From assembly GCA_039105265.1 (NCBI GenBank), contig JAPFFF010000003.1, positions 496,001 through 560,000 on the forward strand: a stretch of 64,000 nt of DNA. The letters are read 5' to 3'. The position numbers were made by a program, and so were the translations under genes. Source of the DNA: Tritrichomonas musculus. Its lineage: Eukaryota; Parabasalia; Tritrichomonadida; Tritrichomonadidae. This document shows positions 9,244 to 17,860 of this stretch, piece by piece (positions within the stretch are counted from its first letter, which is position 1; each line of letters opens with the position of its first letter). The notes under the pieces are model-generated. The model searched no databases. It was not told the DNA's origin and saw only the letters and a program-made list of their open reading frames with translations.

Positions 9244-10153
9244 ATTTACCTTTTGCTATATCTTTCATTGTTTGGGCTAAATCCATTCTTGTTGCATCTG
9301 CTGGAATTGGATTGAGCTCAACATCTTCTAAGTCTATTGAATTGATTGCATTTAATAAAGTTCCATAAGATAAATATTGATATCGACCTTTTTGAATACA
9401 ATCTGCTTCATGTAACCAGATATTTAATTTTTCGTCATCTGTATTGTTATCTACTTTATATCCTAATTTTTGTAATTTTTCTATTCTTTTAGCTTTTGGT
9501 ATTTCACCATATTTTGCTATCATTTTATATATTTTATCTAATCTTTTCTTCTCTTTCGCATCAACATAATCTTTTGCTCTAGGAACATTTGCTCTTGTTC
9601 TTTTTTGTTTTGGCTCATTTTCTTTCTTTTTTGGCTTTGGCTCATTTTCTTTCGCCTTTTTTGGCTTTGGCTCATTTTCTTTCGCCTTTTTTGGCTTTGG
9701 CTCATTTTCTTTCGCCTTTTTTGGCTTTGGCTCATTTTCTTTCGCCTTTTTTGGCTTTGGCTCATTTTCTTTCGACTGTAACTGTGGTGGAATTCCTCCT
9801 TTGAGTACCCATTCCATCTTCTCTTGTTTTTTCTCTCCTGCTTTCTTTTTTCGTTTCCAAGCTAATGCTGCATTCAGGTCATCAGAATGAGCTTTTTTGA
9901 CTTCTTGAGCTACAATTTTTGTTCCTTTTTTCCTTTTTGCCCATTCTCTTGGAGTAAAAACATATTCACGAACTCCTTTGATTACATGAACCAAATTATC
10001 AACTGTTTTGATTCTATAATATCTATCATCAGTAAAAGAATAACTATCTCCTTTTCCAACATCTGTTCTCATTTTGGCATTTGATATTTGTTTCATTAAT
10101 TTTTTCGCTTCTGATGTTGTATTTGATCGTGTTGTATTCACTTTTTTTGACAT
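9107..10153 (-). CDS. Lys-rich repeat protein, probable virion core/DNA-packaging protein
   Basis: This 348-residue basic protein starts at a good ATG. It has a folded N-terminal part (residues 1-125) with a DRYYRIKTVDNLVHVIKG strand-rich segment. About five tandem KENEPKPKKA decapeptides (residues 127-180) follow. Then comes the motif ANVPRAKD, a helical SAP-like region (YGEIPKAKRIEKLQKLGY), and a second ANVPRAKD near residue 320. Alternating Lys-Pro repeats recall viral core and histone-tail-like proteins that condense DNA. VPRAKD recurs in the 26.3-28.6 kb gene, which hints at a shared processing or binding site. The 3' part lies in the block described as broken. Confidence 0.55.
   Translation of the reverse strand: MSKKVNTTRSNTTSEAKKLMKQISNAKMRTDVGKGDSYSFTDDRYYRIKTVDNLVHVIKGVREYVFTPREWAKRKKGTKIVAQEVKKAHSDDLNAALAWKRKKKAGEKKQEKMEWVLKGGIPPQLQSKENEPKPKKAKENEPKPKKAKENEPKPKKAKENEPKPKKAKENEPKPKKKENEPKQKRTRANVPRAKDYVDAKEKKRLDKIYKMIAKYGEIPKAKRIEKLQKLGYKVDNNTDDEKLNIWLHEADCIQKGRYQYLSYGTLLNAINSIDLEDVELNPIPADATRMDLAQTMKDIAKGKFGKKSKKAKTRANVPRAKDFVDAKEKKQTKPKKAKESEPKPKKAI
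9612..9773 (-). repeat. 30-bp tandem repeat coding for KENEPKPKKA units
   Basis: Near-identical 30-bp units start at 9639, 9669, 9699, 9729 and 9759, with a shorter unit at 9612. The reading frame is kept because 30 is a multiple of three. The near identity of the units points to recent slippage or unequal exchange. Confidence 0.9.
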
Positions 10154-10193
10154 TTTTACTTACAAAAATAATATCGAATTTCAATTTTTAAAT

Positions 10194-10772
10194 TTAATTC
10201 TTTGTTCTTCTTTTATATCCTTTTTGTGGTCCTGGTTTCTTTCTAGGTGTTCCATCTTTTTTCAATTCTCCTTTCTTTTGTCCTTTATCTGATCTTGTTT
10301 TTCTTGGTAATCGAGGTCCATAATGTCTTTCTCGTGGTTTTCTTGTTCCATTCGGTTTTTTCCTTGGTTGTCTTGGTTTATTTGATGTTTTTCTTTTATT
10401 TTTATATCCTGTTTCTGCCCAACGTGCAAGAATTGCTTGTAATGTTTCTTTTGTATCATCAGGTGAAAAATGGATTCCTTCTTTTCTCGCAAAATCTTGT
10501 AAATCTTTTAAATTAACATGTGACCAATCATAAGCAGGTAGATCTAAATATTTTCTTGGTGTCTTTGGAGCTGGAGCTGCTGTTGCTTCTACTACATCAG
10601 CTGCTGCTTGCATTGCTTCTCCTGCTTGATTTAATACCTTTGCTGTTGATTTTTTGATTTTGATATCAGATAATGTCTTCGCTGAGGTTGTTGTTGGTGG
10701 TGGTCCTGTTGCGAATTTTATATTCCTTGCACGTCTAGCGTTTTTTCCTGGATTGTTTTTTTTCGATACCAT
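10194..10772 (-). CDS. Basic SAP-domain-like protein, element A
   Basis: This 192-residue protein starts at an ATG. Residues 75-125 contain a SAP-like helix-loop-helix (LKDLQDFARKEGIHF followed by KETLQAILARWAE), a fold that binds nucleic acid. The C-terminal third is extremely Lys/Arg/Pro-rich (PRQPRKKPNGTRKPRERHYG, with several RKP and KTRSDK repeats). With the two flanking basic genes it forms a cluster of core-like proteins. The likely role is genome condensation or packaging inside a virion; this is inferred. Confidence 0.55.
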   Translation of the reverse strand: MVSKKNNPGKNARRARNIKFATGPPPTTTSAKTLSDIKIKKSTAKVLNQAGEAMQAAADVVEATAAPAPKTPRKYLDLPAYDWSHVNLKDLQDFARKEGIHFSPDDTKETLQAILARWAETGYKNKRKTSNKPRQPRKKPNGTRKPRERHYGPRLPRKTRSDKGQKKGELKKDGTPRKKPGPQKGYKRRTKN

Positions 10773-10820
10773 CTTTTATTTTTGATTTTTCATTAAATTA
10801 TCAAAAAATAAAATTATTTT

Positions 10821-11069
10821 TTATCGTTCTTTTCTTCGATCCTTTTTATCTTTTTTGAGCTTGGTTTTGATATGGATTGTATTCCGAAATGATCTTGGTG
10901 ATGGTTTATACAAATCCGTATACCATGCTGGGAGTACAAGTTCTTTTATTGCTTTTGGAGGTCCTGTTGCTTTTGATGATCCTGATTTGACTGTAAAGAT
11001 CATTACGGGGTTTGCTGGGGGTCGTGCTTTCTTTTTCGGTGTCGTCCTTCTTTGTTTTTTTACTGGCAT
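10821..11069 (-). CDS. Small strongly basic protein, element A
   Basis: This 82-residue protein has basic tails at both ends (MPVKKQRRTTPKKKARPP and KTKLKKDKKDRRKER) around a short central segment rich in Pro and aromatic residues (LVLPAWYTDLYKPSPRSF). Composition and size recall small viral core or protamine-like peptides. The ATG start has a short leader and lies in the core-protein cluster. Confidence 0.5.
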   Translation of the reverse strand: MPVKKQRRTTPKKKARPPANPVMIFTVKSGSSKATGPPKAIKELVLPAWYTDLYKPSPRSFRNTIHIKTKLKKDKKDRRKER

Positions 11070-11107
11070 TTGATTCTTTCATTAAAATTAATTTTTCAAA
11101 AAACTAA

Positions 11108-11356
11108 TTACATCAAACCTATTTCCAGTTCTAACTTCTCTAATATAAATTGCTCTAACATATTAATGAAATGAGTATCAATTTGATTAGCAATTCTTAA
11201 ATTTAAAACAATTCTTTGATCAAATAGTCCAATTGATTTATTGAATATTTCATTCATCCAATAATTTTTCATTTCTTGTGAATTTGCAAATCTCCATTCC
11301 AATATTAAGAATAACGTATCATTAATTTCTTTGAGTTCATTCTTGATGTAATTCAT
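11108..11356 (-). CDS. Small helical protein, element A
   Basis: This 82-residue, predicted all-helical protein has no signal peptide and no recognised domain. Its start overlaps the end of the upstream minus-strand gene by about 20 bases. Such overlaps are common in compact virus-like elements. Confidence 0.45.
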   Translation of the reverse strand: MNYIKNELKEINDTLFLILEWRFANSQEMKNYWMNEIFNKSIGLFDQRIVLNLRIANQIDTHFINMLEQFILEKLELEIGLM

Positions 11357-11663
11357 TTTCTATCTCATTAAAATCTTCTTCATTTTCATTTTCCTCTTCT
11401 CCATTTTCAGGATCTTCAAAAGTTTTATTTAAGTTATCAACACTCTTTGATTTTGTTATTTTTCTATTTCCTCCTTTCAAATGTGGTCTTGATGGCCTAT
11501 CTTTTTTCATCCAATCTGACCACCTTACTGAAAATTCATTACCTTCATATAAATAATGAATACGAATATCTCCTCTTTTGTAATCATCTAATAATATACA
11601 ATTTTCTTTAGCCATTTCTTCTCTCACTTTTTGAGTATTCCAACGGATCCTAGTCTTTGTCAT
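11337..11663 (-). CDS. Unknown basic protein with a small beta domain, element A
   Basis: The start is placed at the ATG at 11663 (108 residues); the frame is open for five codons further up but has no ATG there. Residues 15-60 (CILLDDYKRGDIRIHYLYEG and FSVRWSDWMK) look like a small beta-rich domain, reminiscent of the repeated modules beside zinc ribbons in some large-virus endonucleases. That resemblance is weak. The C-terminal 30 residues are very acidic (EEENENEEDFNEIE). Confidence 0.45.
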   Translation of the reverse strand: MTKTRIRWNTQKVREEMAKENCILLDDYKRGDIRIHYLYEGNEFSVRWSDWMKKDRPSRPHLKGGNRKITKSKSVDNLNKTFEDPENGEEENENEEDFNEIENELHQE

Positions 11664-11722
11664 ATATTTTTGAGACAAAATAAAAAATTAAAAAAATTAA
11701 AAAAGCTTATTGTTTAATTAAA

Positions 11723-11905
11723 TCATGCAATTGCAAGCAAGAAATAAATAAAAGTGAAAATGATGTTCATCACAAAGAGAATAACAAGAGTCCACAAACA
11801 GCAATTGGGTGGTGGGTTGGAACAACAGCAATCGCCAGAGTCGTTATCAATTCTTTCACTCTCAGATAATGATATTAATGGTTGAGTGGTTGCTCTTCTT
11901 GACAT
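11723..11905 (-). CDS. Small membrane protein with C-terminal anchor, element A
   Basis: This 60-residue protein has a polar N-terminus, a Cys cluster (DCCCSNPPPNCC, residues 25-36) and one hydrophobic C-terminal helix (residues 37-59). The Cys residues next to the membrane segment could be lipid-modified. Its start codon lies just after a copy of the element A promoter box, which supports expression. A viral membrane or assembly role is possible but not shown. Confidence 0.6.
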   Translation of the reverse strand: MSRRATTQPLISLSESERIDNDSGDCCCSNPPPNCCLWTLVILFVMNIIFTFIYFLLAIA

Positions 11906-11910
11906 TTATA

Positions 11911-11933
11911 AAAATGGTCTGTCAAAACCGCCA
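11911..11933 (-). promoter_or_regulatory. Element A promoter box (small membrane protein gene)
   Basis: On the minus strand the box CGGTTTTGACAGACCATTTT lies just upstream of the ATG at 11905. It matches the boxes before the polymerase and many other genes of this element and contains a Myb-like CGGTT core. It occupies the whole gap between this gene and the end of the polymerase gene. Confidence 0.65.
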
Positions 11934-11935
11934 AT

Positions 11936-14900
11936 CTAGTATTCAAAATATTTTTCTCTCTTTCCTTCTTTATATGGTGTTGATATTCTTCTTTTGAATT
12001 CATTTAAGGTTGATACAGTCATATTTTTATTCATTTGGAAACATGGTTGACCTTTTGTAAGATCAAATGTTTGTTGATTCCCTTCGTATAAATATTTATA
12101 TAATTTCATTGGATCATTATCAAATTCATTCTTATAAGCATATTTAATAGATTGTTCAGTTAATCCTTTCCCACGAGTCATATAATCAATTTCACCTGTA
12201 GAATCTTGTAACTTATCAATATACATCTTTTTCATCAAAAAGTATGATTCAATTGATTCTGGCATTTCTTTGTGACCATTTATGGTTGGAAAATCTGAAT
12301 GGAATTGACCTAAATATTTACCTATGAGTTCTCGATTATATTTTTCTTTATAAGCATTTTGTAATTTTGGTAAATCATTTATTTCAATATGCATTGAATC
12401 AGTATCCTGATAATAAATATGGCAACCAATATCAAATGCAAGACACATCACTTCATTCATGATTCTTTTTGACATACTTAATACATGAATACCTAATAAT
12501 GAAAAATTAAAATGTTTATCAATTGGTCTCAATATTCTAACAGCATGCATATTATTTTGTAATTCAATATCTTCAACAATTTTGTTATAATTTTTGATCC
12601 AATAATTATCTAAAGTATCTTGATCATTAATGTATTTAAAATCTTTTTCAATAGGTCTTTCAATAGTTTTACCATAACAACTATTCATAATTAATTTATA
12701 TAAATTTTGTAAAGGATTGTCTTGACTTTTATATTCTAATCTTTTCTCAAATATTTTTTGAATTTCTTTTTGGATATGATATTCTCTTTTTCCAGGCCAA
12801 TAATAACCTCTAATTAATTCGAAATCTATTTTTTGAAATTCAATGAGATCTTCTAAATAAATATTATCGACAATCATTTTGAAAGGTTTATCGAATTTAT
12901 CATCATTAAGGTTACCATCTTTTGTTTTCTTAACGATTAATGGAAATGGATAATGTTTATGAATTCCAGTAACTAAAATTTCTACTATATATGCACCTTG
13001 TTTTGATAAAAATTCATAATTTAATTCTGTTTTGGATATTACTACTGGTTTTCCTTGAACGGTATATAATCTATGAATTGCTGAAGGATATAAACTAACC
13101 GCGTCAAAATCTGCTAATTTTTCAGTGATATGCCACTTTTTGTTATAAGCAGTCATACATCTACCACCATAAACAGCATATGAACAAAATTTCCTAACAA
13201 TTCCACCTACTGAATATAAATCATGACCATAATAAACTTTATGATTAAATACATCATTAGCTAAAGAAGAAATTGAAATATATTTGAATGGATCGATTTT
13301 GAAATCTTGAATGAAACCTTGTCTAAATTTAACAAAACTTTCTCTTAATATTCGAACATCTTGATGACAATAAAATAATGCATATTTCCACATATCAAAT
13401 TCATTATTACTTAAACGGCATCCCTTAATTTTGTTAATATTTGAACGAAATAATTGATAATCTTGTTCAGTCCATGTTTTATCTTCTTCTTTACCTGCTT
13501 CATTAATTTGACCTTTATTTGTTCTTAATCTTTCAAATGTATAATATTTGTATGGGAAAATTTCTTTTTCACAAGGAATATTAAACATTAATGGTAGATT
13601 AGATAGCTTGCAAGAGAAAATTGGATAACTATCTTTAAATGTTATCTTTTTGTTCTCAAATTTCAAAGTCATATTAAAACATTGATTTCCTTTAATAATT
13701 GATGATAATATTTTTATATTTTGATTATTGTTTTGTAAAATCATTCTAATATCATAAGCCAAATTATGAAAATAACAAATTGAATCAGTAGGTAAATATT
13801 TCAATAGATTTATATTACATTTTTCACCTAAGAATTCTTTCTTAATTTTCCCATCTAATGAATGTAAACAACATAAGAATGGAATATGAATTTTTGAACT
13901 TGTATCAGATTCAAAATCACAAAACCAATAAGAAGTTTCTACTTGTTTGATTATTTTTGTTTTTGGTTCAATTAATTTACAACAATATTCATCTTTATAT
14001 TCTAATGTAGTATTTGAAATATCTTGATCAATTTCATTATAAAATATTGAATGTAATAAATGTTCTTGTGAATAATTAATTGGAATGAAATAATTTTTCT
14101 TAAATAATTCTCTAATCAAGTTTGAAGAAGTTATAAATGATCTACCTTTTGTCCAATGATCTGTAATCCAATCTTTATTATATTTGTCTTCATCTAACTT
14201 TTCAATATTTTTGATATAATAATATGTAAATGGAGTCTTTTCTTCGATGAAATAATGTTTTTGATATACATTGAATTTATGAGTTCGTTCTGGTTCAGCT
14301 TTTTGTATACCCATATATGTTTTTCTTTTACCTTTATCCATTGAACGTACAGATTGTTTTTGAGCAACAGAATTATCATCAATATAAGTTAAATTAAGAT
14401 GAATATTAAATTCTTCACATAAATGATTAATACTACTTTGTGATAAATATCTATTTTGAATCCTTAATCTAATTTGATTTAATAATGATTCTGAATAATT
14501 TCCAGTTTGTTGTAAAGCATAAATGAAACAACAATCATTTAATTCTTCTTTTATTTTCTTTGTCTTTTCATTAATTAAACTATCAAATATTTGTAATCGA
14601 ACCAGGTAATCAATTAATACTTTTGGACAACCAGGTTTTAATAAATATTTAAAGAATCCTCCATCGACTGTATTTTTATGTTTTGGATGTTTTAATATAC
14701 TAAATTTGATTTGAGAAAATAATGAAAATTCAGGTAATCTTTGACCTTCTAAATCATATTCCCAACCTGGATTCTTTTCAATTTGATAAATGAAATTCTC
14801 TTCTGTTAAATTCTTTAATAATTCTTCATAAGTTTTTCCATTTAAAGGTACAGAATGCCATTGACCTCCAACTGAATAAGATAATTTATATTTTTCTGTT

Positions 14901-15598
14901 GCAGCTAATTCACCTATTTCATTTTCAAATTTCTTTCTTAAGAATGGAAATAATTTCTTTCGACCATAATCATTTAATTGTTCAAAATTAATTCTCCAAT
15001 CAGTTGGTGAATCATTTAACATTTTTATATAACCATCAACAATTCTATCTTGATCATTTTCATTATTAATTTTCATGAATTGAATAAATGAATCATCTTT
15101 TGAATGAGGTCTAATTGAATTCTGAATATTTAAGAAATAAGGATCAGTTGGTCTTTTTGGTTCATATTCATTTGATTTTGGCTCAGGAGGTGGAACTAAT
15201 TTTCTCAAAGGTACATTTTGCTCACTAACGGGCATTAATTTTCTCAAAGGTACATTTGGTGGTGCATTTGCAATTATTTCTTTCAATGATGATTTTTCTG
15301 GCTCACTGGCATTCGCACTAGGTGGGGGTTCAGTAAATTCTTTTTCTGGAGGAGGTTGATTTAAATATTGAGGGAGATTTGAATGAGTTAAACCTTTAAC
15401 GAACCAAAATATTGAATCCCCATTCAATTTCCCATCATAACCATTTTCTTTCACTTTTTGTATAATATACTCATTTAATATTTCTTTACTCCGATCCCCA
15501 TTCTTTTTAGAGAATTCTTTAAACGTTTCTTTACCATTCGTTAAGAGATTATAAATCTCCATTAATCTGTTAGGATTCGCTCTAATAGTTGTTGTCAT
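11936..15598 (-). CDS. Protein-primed family B DNA polymerase (pPolB)
   Basis: This protein of 1,220 residues is the hallmark replicase of Mavericks/Polintons. The exonuclease motifs are visible: Exo I (WFCDFESDT, about residue 560), Exo II (FHNLAYDIR, about 605) and Exo III (YCHQDVRIL, about 745). The polymerase motifs are motif A (DFDAVSLYPSAI, about 835), motif B (NSCYGKT, about 975) and motif C (YYQDTDS, about 1065). The spacing between motifs A and B allows the TPR insertions typical of protein-primed enzymes. The first 500 residues are specific to the family; terminal-protein function there is not shown. The gene looks whole and has the element's promoter box just upstream of its ATG. 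Confidence 0.93.
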   Translation of the reverse strand: MTTTIRANPNRLMEIYNLLTNGKETFKEFSKKNGDRSKEILNEYIIQKVKENGYDGKLNGDSIFWFVKGLTHSNLPQYLNQPPPEKEFTEPPPSANASEPEKSSLKEIIANAPPNVPLRKLMPVSEQNVPLRKLVPPPEPKSNEYEPKRPTDPYFLNIQNSIRPHSKDDSFIQFMKINNENDQDRIVDGYIKMLNDSPTDWRINFEQLNDYGRKKLFPFLRKKFENEIGELAATEKYKLSYSVGGQWHSVPLNGKTYEELLKNLTEENFIYQIEKNPGWEYDLEGQRLPEFSLFSQIKFSILKHPKHKNTVDGGFFKYLLKPGCPKVLIDYLVRLQIFDSLINEKTKKIKEELNDCCFIYALQQTGNYSESLLNQIRLRIQNRYLSQSSINHLCEEFNIHLNLTYIDDNSVAQKQSVRSMDKGKRKTYMGIQKAEPERTHKFNVYQKHYFIEEKTPFTYYYIKNIEKLDEDKYNKDWITDHWTKGRSFITSSNLIRELFKKNYFIPINYSQEHLLHSIFYNEIDQDISNTTLEYKDEYCCKLIEPKTKIIKQVETSYWFCDFESDTSSKIHIPFLCCLHSLDGKIKKEFLGEKCNINLLKYLPTDSICYFHNLAYDIRMILQNNNQNIKILSSIIKGNQCFNMTLKFENKKITFKDSYPIFSCKLSNLPLMFNIPCEKEIFPYKYYTFERLRTNKGQINEAGKEEDKTWTEQDYQLFRSNINKIKGCRLSNNEFDMWKYALFYCHQDVRILRESFVKFRQGFIQDFKIDPFKYISISSLANDVFNHKVYYGHDLYSVGGIVRKFCSYAVYGGRCMTAYNKKWHITEKLADFDAVSLYPSAIHRLYTVQGKPVVISKTELNYEFLSKQGAYIVEILVTGIHKHYPFPLIVKKTKDGNLNDDKFDKPFKMIVDNIYLEDLIEFQKIDFELIRGYYWPGKREYHIQKEIQKIFEKRLEYKSQDNPLQNLYKLIMNSCYGKTIERPIEKDFKYINDQDTLDNYWIKNYNKIVEDIELQNNMHAVRILRPIDKHFNFSLLGIHVLSMSKRIMNEVMCLAFDIGCHIYYQDTDSMHIEINDLPKLQNAYKEKYNRELIGKYLGQFHSDFPTINGHKEMPESIESYFLMKKMYIDKLQDSTGEIDYMTRGKGLTEQSIKYAYKNEFDNDPMKLYKYLYEGNQQTFDLTKGQPCFQMNKNMTVSTLNEFKRRISTPYKEGKREKYFEY

Positions 15599-15614
15599 GT
15601 TAACTTTCTTTTAC

Positions 15615-15645
15615 AATAAAAATAATGGTCTGTCAAAACCGTTAA
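15615..15645 (-). promoter_or_regulatory. Element A promoter box (polymerase gene)
   Basis: The box TGTCAAAACCGTT (15631-15643, read on the plus strand) lies 33 bases upstream of the polymerase ATG. It is followed on the minus strand by an initiator-like CAGACCATTATTTTTATTG. It fills the gap to the upstream coiled-coil gene. Confidence 0.7.
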
Positions 15646-15660
15646 TTAAAAAGAAAATGT

Positions 15661-15921
15661 TTATTGAGGTCGAGTTAATTGAAGAACGAAAACGTCTTTT
15701 ATTAATTGTTCGATTTGAACACCACGTTCAGCAACTTTTCGATCAATTCTTTGGACAGAACTTTCTAAACGTTCCAATCTTGAAGTTAATTCATCAAGTT
15801 GAGAATTTATTTTTTGCATGAGAACTTTCGTTATATTCAAATCATTTCGAACATTCGATAGAAAATCTCTTGTTTGATCATCAATCTTTTTCTTCTCTTC
15901 GAAAAAGTCAGGTTCACTCAT
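15661..15921 (-). CDS. Small coiled-coil protein, element A
   Basis: This 86-residue protein is a single predicted coiled coil (residues 10-80) with clear heptads (LTSRLERLESSVQRIDRKVA). It has no membrane segment. It lies between the polymerase and KilA-N genes with its own promoter box, so it is probably an accessory or oligomerising protein of the replication block. No family assignment is possible. Confidence 0.6.
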   Translation of the reverse strand: MSEPDFFEEKKKIDDQTRDFLSNVRNDLNITKVLMQKINSQLDELTSRLERLESSVQRIDRKVAERGVQIEQLIKDVFVLQLTRPQ

Positions 15922-15930
15922 TTAAAAATA

Positions 15931-15950
15931 ATGAAGTGTCAAAACCGTTT
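15931..15950 (-). promoter_or_regulatory. Element A promoter box (coiled-coil gene)
   Basis: GTGTCAAAACCGTTT (15936-15950) lies 14 bases upstream of the ATG at 15921. The initiator-like CACTTCATTATT follows it on the minus strand. Confidence 0.7.
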
Positions 15951-15957
15951 TTATATC

Positions 15958-16665
15958 TCATTCCTGATAATGACTAATATATTCATCTATTAACCTCTTT
16001 AATTTATCTAAACATGTTTTTGAAGCAGTAATGATAGAACTATAAATTGAAACATCATTTGTACCAAAATTCTTACGAATAATATCTTTTATATCTCTAT
16101 TCGGTGTCATAGCTATTGGCATATTATCTTTGAAATACCATTGATTTTTTTCTTTTGGTTTGATATCACGATAATAATCTTTATGACGTTTGACTAAATG
16201 TAATTTAACTTTTTCTGGATTATCTTTTAATTCTTCTAACCAAATTAAGAATTTATAATCATATTCTCTATTTTTAGGTACTAATCTTGGTTTTTGTTCT
16301 TGTCTTTGTTTTTCAAAATACTCATCTAATAATTTTAGAACAAAGAATGAATAAGTAGGTGAAGCCCAAATTGCTATATGATTTACTAATAATTTATGAA
16401 TATAAATTCCTTTCAAATTATTCGGTAAATTTGGTCGATTTTCTAATAACTTTTGGTCGGGCGGAATTCCGACTGACTCAGAAATAAATTGAAATAACTC
16501 CTTTGTTTGTTTATTTTCATTCCAATGCTTAATTTTCTTTGTTGATTGACAAGCACTAATTATACTATTTGCTTGAAACATATTATCTTTCTTTGAACGT
16601 ATAATCCGTAAATGTTCATTATATTGTAACCATTCATAATTTTCATTTATTGGCTCTACTATCAT
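15958..16665 (-). CDS. KilA-N domain protein
   Basis: The start is set at the ATG at 16665 (235 residues), because the upstream in-frame ATG overlaps the neighbouring gene and has no promoter of its own. Residues 5-105 form a KilA-N domain, a DNA-binding domain common in large DNA viruses and phages. Visible landmarks are the opening WLQYNEHLRIIRSKKDNMF, a central ACQSTKKIKHW, and the conserved end GIYIHKLLVNHIAIWASPTY. The C-terminal half is basic with aromatic residues and ends in a helical segment with two Cys. The probable role is regulation or replication of the element. The gene looks whole. Confidence 0.8.
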   Translation of the reverse strand: MIVEPINENYEWLQYNEHLRIIRSKKDNMFQANSIISACQSTKKIKHWNENKQTKELFQFISESVGIPPDQKLLENRPNLPNNLKGIYIHKLLVNHIAIWASPTYSFFVLKLLDEYFEKQRQEQKPRLVPKNREYDYKFLIWLEELKDNPEKVKLHLVKRHKDYYRDIKPKEKNQWYFKDNMPIAMTPNRDIKDIIRKNFGTNDVSIYSSIITASKTCLDKLKRLIDEYISHYQE

Positions 16666-16714
16666 TTTTGTTTTTGTAAGAGGATAAAAAAAATAAAAAG
16701 ATAAATTAAATTTA

Positions 16715-17092
16715 TTAATCTTCATCATCCATTAGAAATTTTTGAAAAGAACTTATTTCAGCTATTAAAGCTCTTTTTTGAACTTTGTATTGATCAAAAC
16801 TATCTTGATATTCTTTCCATGCTGATTTCTCTTCTGTCTCAAGTTCAGTTTTTATTTTTTCATGATCTTCAATAATTGAATCAATTTGTATATCTTCGAA
16901 ATCTCTTTTGAGTTTATATAAGTTGTGTAAATCTTCACCATTATACCGTTGACAAAAAGAAATATCTTTCTCTTTTACTTTTGCTTCAGCCAAACGATTC
17001 ATAGCATCATAGAATTCACTCATTGATTTTTTGAGTTTATCTTTCTTGTCCTCTATTAAATTTTGAAATACTACTTGAGGAACTCTCTTCAT
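16715..17092 (-). CDS. Small coiled-coil protein, element A
   Basis: The start is placed at the ATG at 17092 (125 residues), because the promoter box and the initiator TTCACTTTTT lie immediately upstream of it; an in-frame ATG ten codons earlier would lie within the promoter. The protein is highly charged and helical (KDKLKKSMSEFYDAMNRLAE, EKIKTELETEEKSAWKEY) and probably a coiled coil over most of its length. No family is recognised. Confidence 0.6.
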   Translation of the reverse strand: MKRVPQVVFQNLIEDKKDKLKKSMSEFYDAMNRLAEAKVKEKDISFCQRYNGEDLHNLYKLKRDFEDIQIDSIIEDHEKIKTELETEEKSAWKEYQDSFDQYKVQKRALIAEISSFQKFLMDDED

Positions 17093-17130
17093 AAAAAGTG
17101 AAGTGTCAAAACCGTTATTCATTTTTTTAA
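17093..17130. promoter_or_regulatory. Divergent promoter with GTGTCAAAACCGTT box
   Basis: A single box at 17103-17116 lies between two divergent genes. On the minus side an initiator-like TTCACTTTTT precedes the ATG at 17092; on the plus side TTCATTTTTTTAA precedes the ATG at 17131. Only 38 bases separate the two start codons, so one box probably serves both. Confidence 0.75.
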
Positions 17131-17418
17131 ATGTTGCCTACTCATAGTTTGAATCTACTCAAAGAAAATTTGAATAGTTCAATTGATGAATTAATTAGAC
17201 AAATACATAGTGTTGAAGAATTTGAAATAGAGATTCTGTCATTAAAGAATGATCCTGATTATGAAAGTTTCCTAGAGGAATTAGAGAAAGAGAAACAAAA
17301 ATATGAATCCAAAAAAGCTGAAGTAATTCAAAACACTCAAACCTTAATCAACTTCATCGAACAAAAAAAATCAACCACACCGAAAAAAATAAAATTATCA
17401 GTCATATTGAAAGAGTAA
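17131..17418 (+). CDS. Small coiled-coil protein, element A
   Basis: This 95-residue helical protein has heptads and many Glu/Lys residues (SFLEELEKEKQKYESKKAEV) and a basic C-terminus (KKSTTPKKIKLSVILKE). It is transcribed divergently from the 125-residue coiled-coil gene across one promoter box. The function is unknown. Confidence 0.55.
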   Translation: MLPTHSLNLLKENLNSSIDELIRQIHSVEEFEIEILSLKNDPDYESFLEELEKEKQKYESKKAEVIQNTQTLINFIEQKKSTTPKKIKLSVILKE

Positions 17419-17437
17419 AAAATTATTTTTTATTTAT

Positions 17438-17809
17438 TTAACCTTTGTTAATGAATTTATTAAGTTCGATCAATTTTGGTTCTAATTCATTTTTGTCAGT
17501 CATGTGAACGAAAATATCCAAAACTTCACGCATTTTGAGAATGAGAGCTTTGCGATAATTTCGAACTTTCTTTTCGAATTTGAGATGATATTCAAGAGTT
17601 TCTTGAAGACATGAACTCATTGCTTGATAATCTTCCACTGTCCTATCCAAGCTGTGAATTTCCAGTTTTAAATGAGCATTATGACGTTTTGCGTCATCTA
17701 TGTAATCAGTTATGGACTCTTTTGGATCGTCTTCTTCCTCTTCTTTTTCCATTTCTTTCACAGTCTCATCAATATCTTCTTTTGAATAGTCACCGTACCA
17801 AGACTTCAT
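17438..17809 (-). CDS. Small coiled-coil protein, element A
   Basis: The start is set at the ATG at 17809 (123 residues), because the promoter box and an initiator-like CAGACCATTTTTTATTA lie directly upstream; earlier in-frame ATGs fall inside or beyond the promoter. There is an acidic segment (EMEKEEEEDDPKES) near residue 20, followed by a coiled coil. The gene is convergent with the 95-residue gene, leaving only 19 bases between their ends. Confidence 0.55.
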   Translation of the reverse strand: MKSWYGDYSKEDIDETVKEMEKEEEEDDPKESITDYIDDAKRHNAHLKLEIHSLDRTVEDYQAMSSCLQETLEYHLKFEKKVRNYRKALILKMREVLDIFVHMTDKNELEPKLIELNKFINKG

Positions 17810-17860
17810 TAATAAAAAATGGTCTGACATAACCGTTTTAACCGCTTTCATTTTTATTAA
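17810..17860. promoter_or_regulatory. Divergent promoter with two Myb-like boxes
   Basis: AACCGTT (17831-17837) and AACCGCTTT (17840-17848) lie in direct repeat between the genes starting at 17809 (minus) and 17861 (plus). TTTCATTTTTATTAA on the plus side fits an initiator. The arrangement resembles the 17.1 and 19.35 kb divergent promoters. Confidence 0.65.

Noticed and set aside
9612-9773. Possible CRISPR-like array
   Set aside because: Units are contiguous without spacers and code in frame for a repeat protein in a eukaryotic context.
9538-9804. Repetitive frames on both strands over the KENEPKPKKA repeats
   Set aside because: They are shadows of the 30-bp tandem repeat; any frame stays open across such units.
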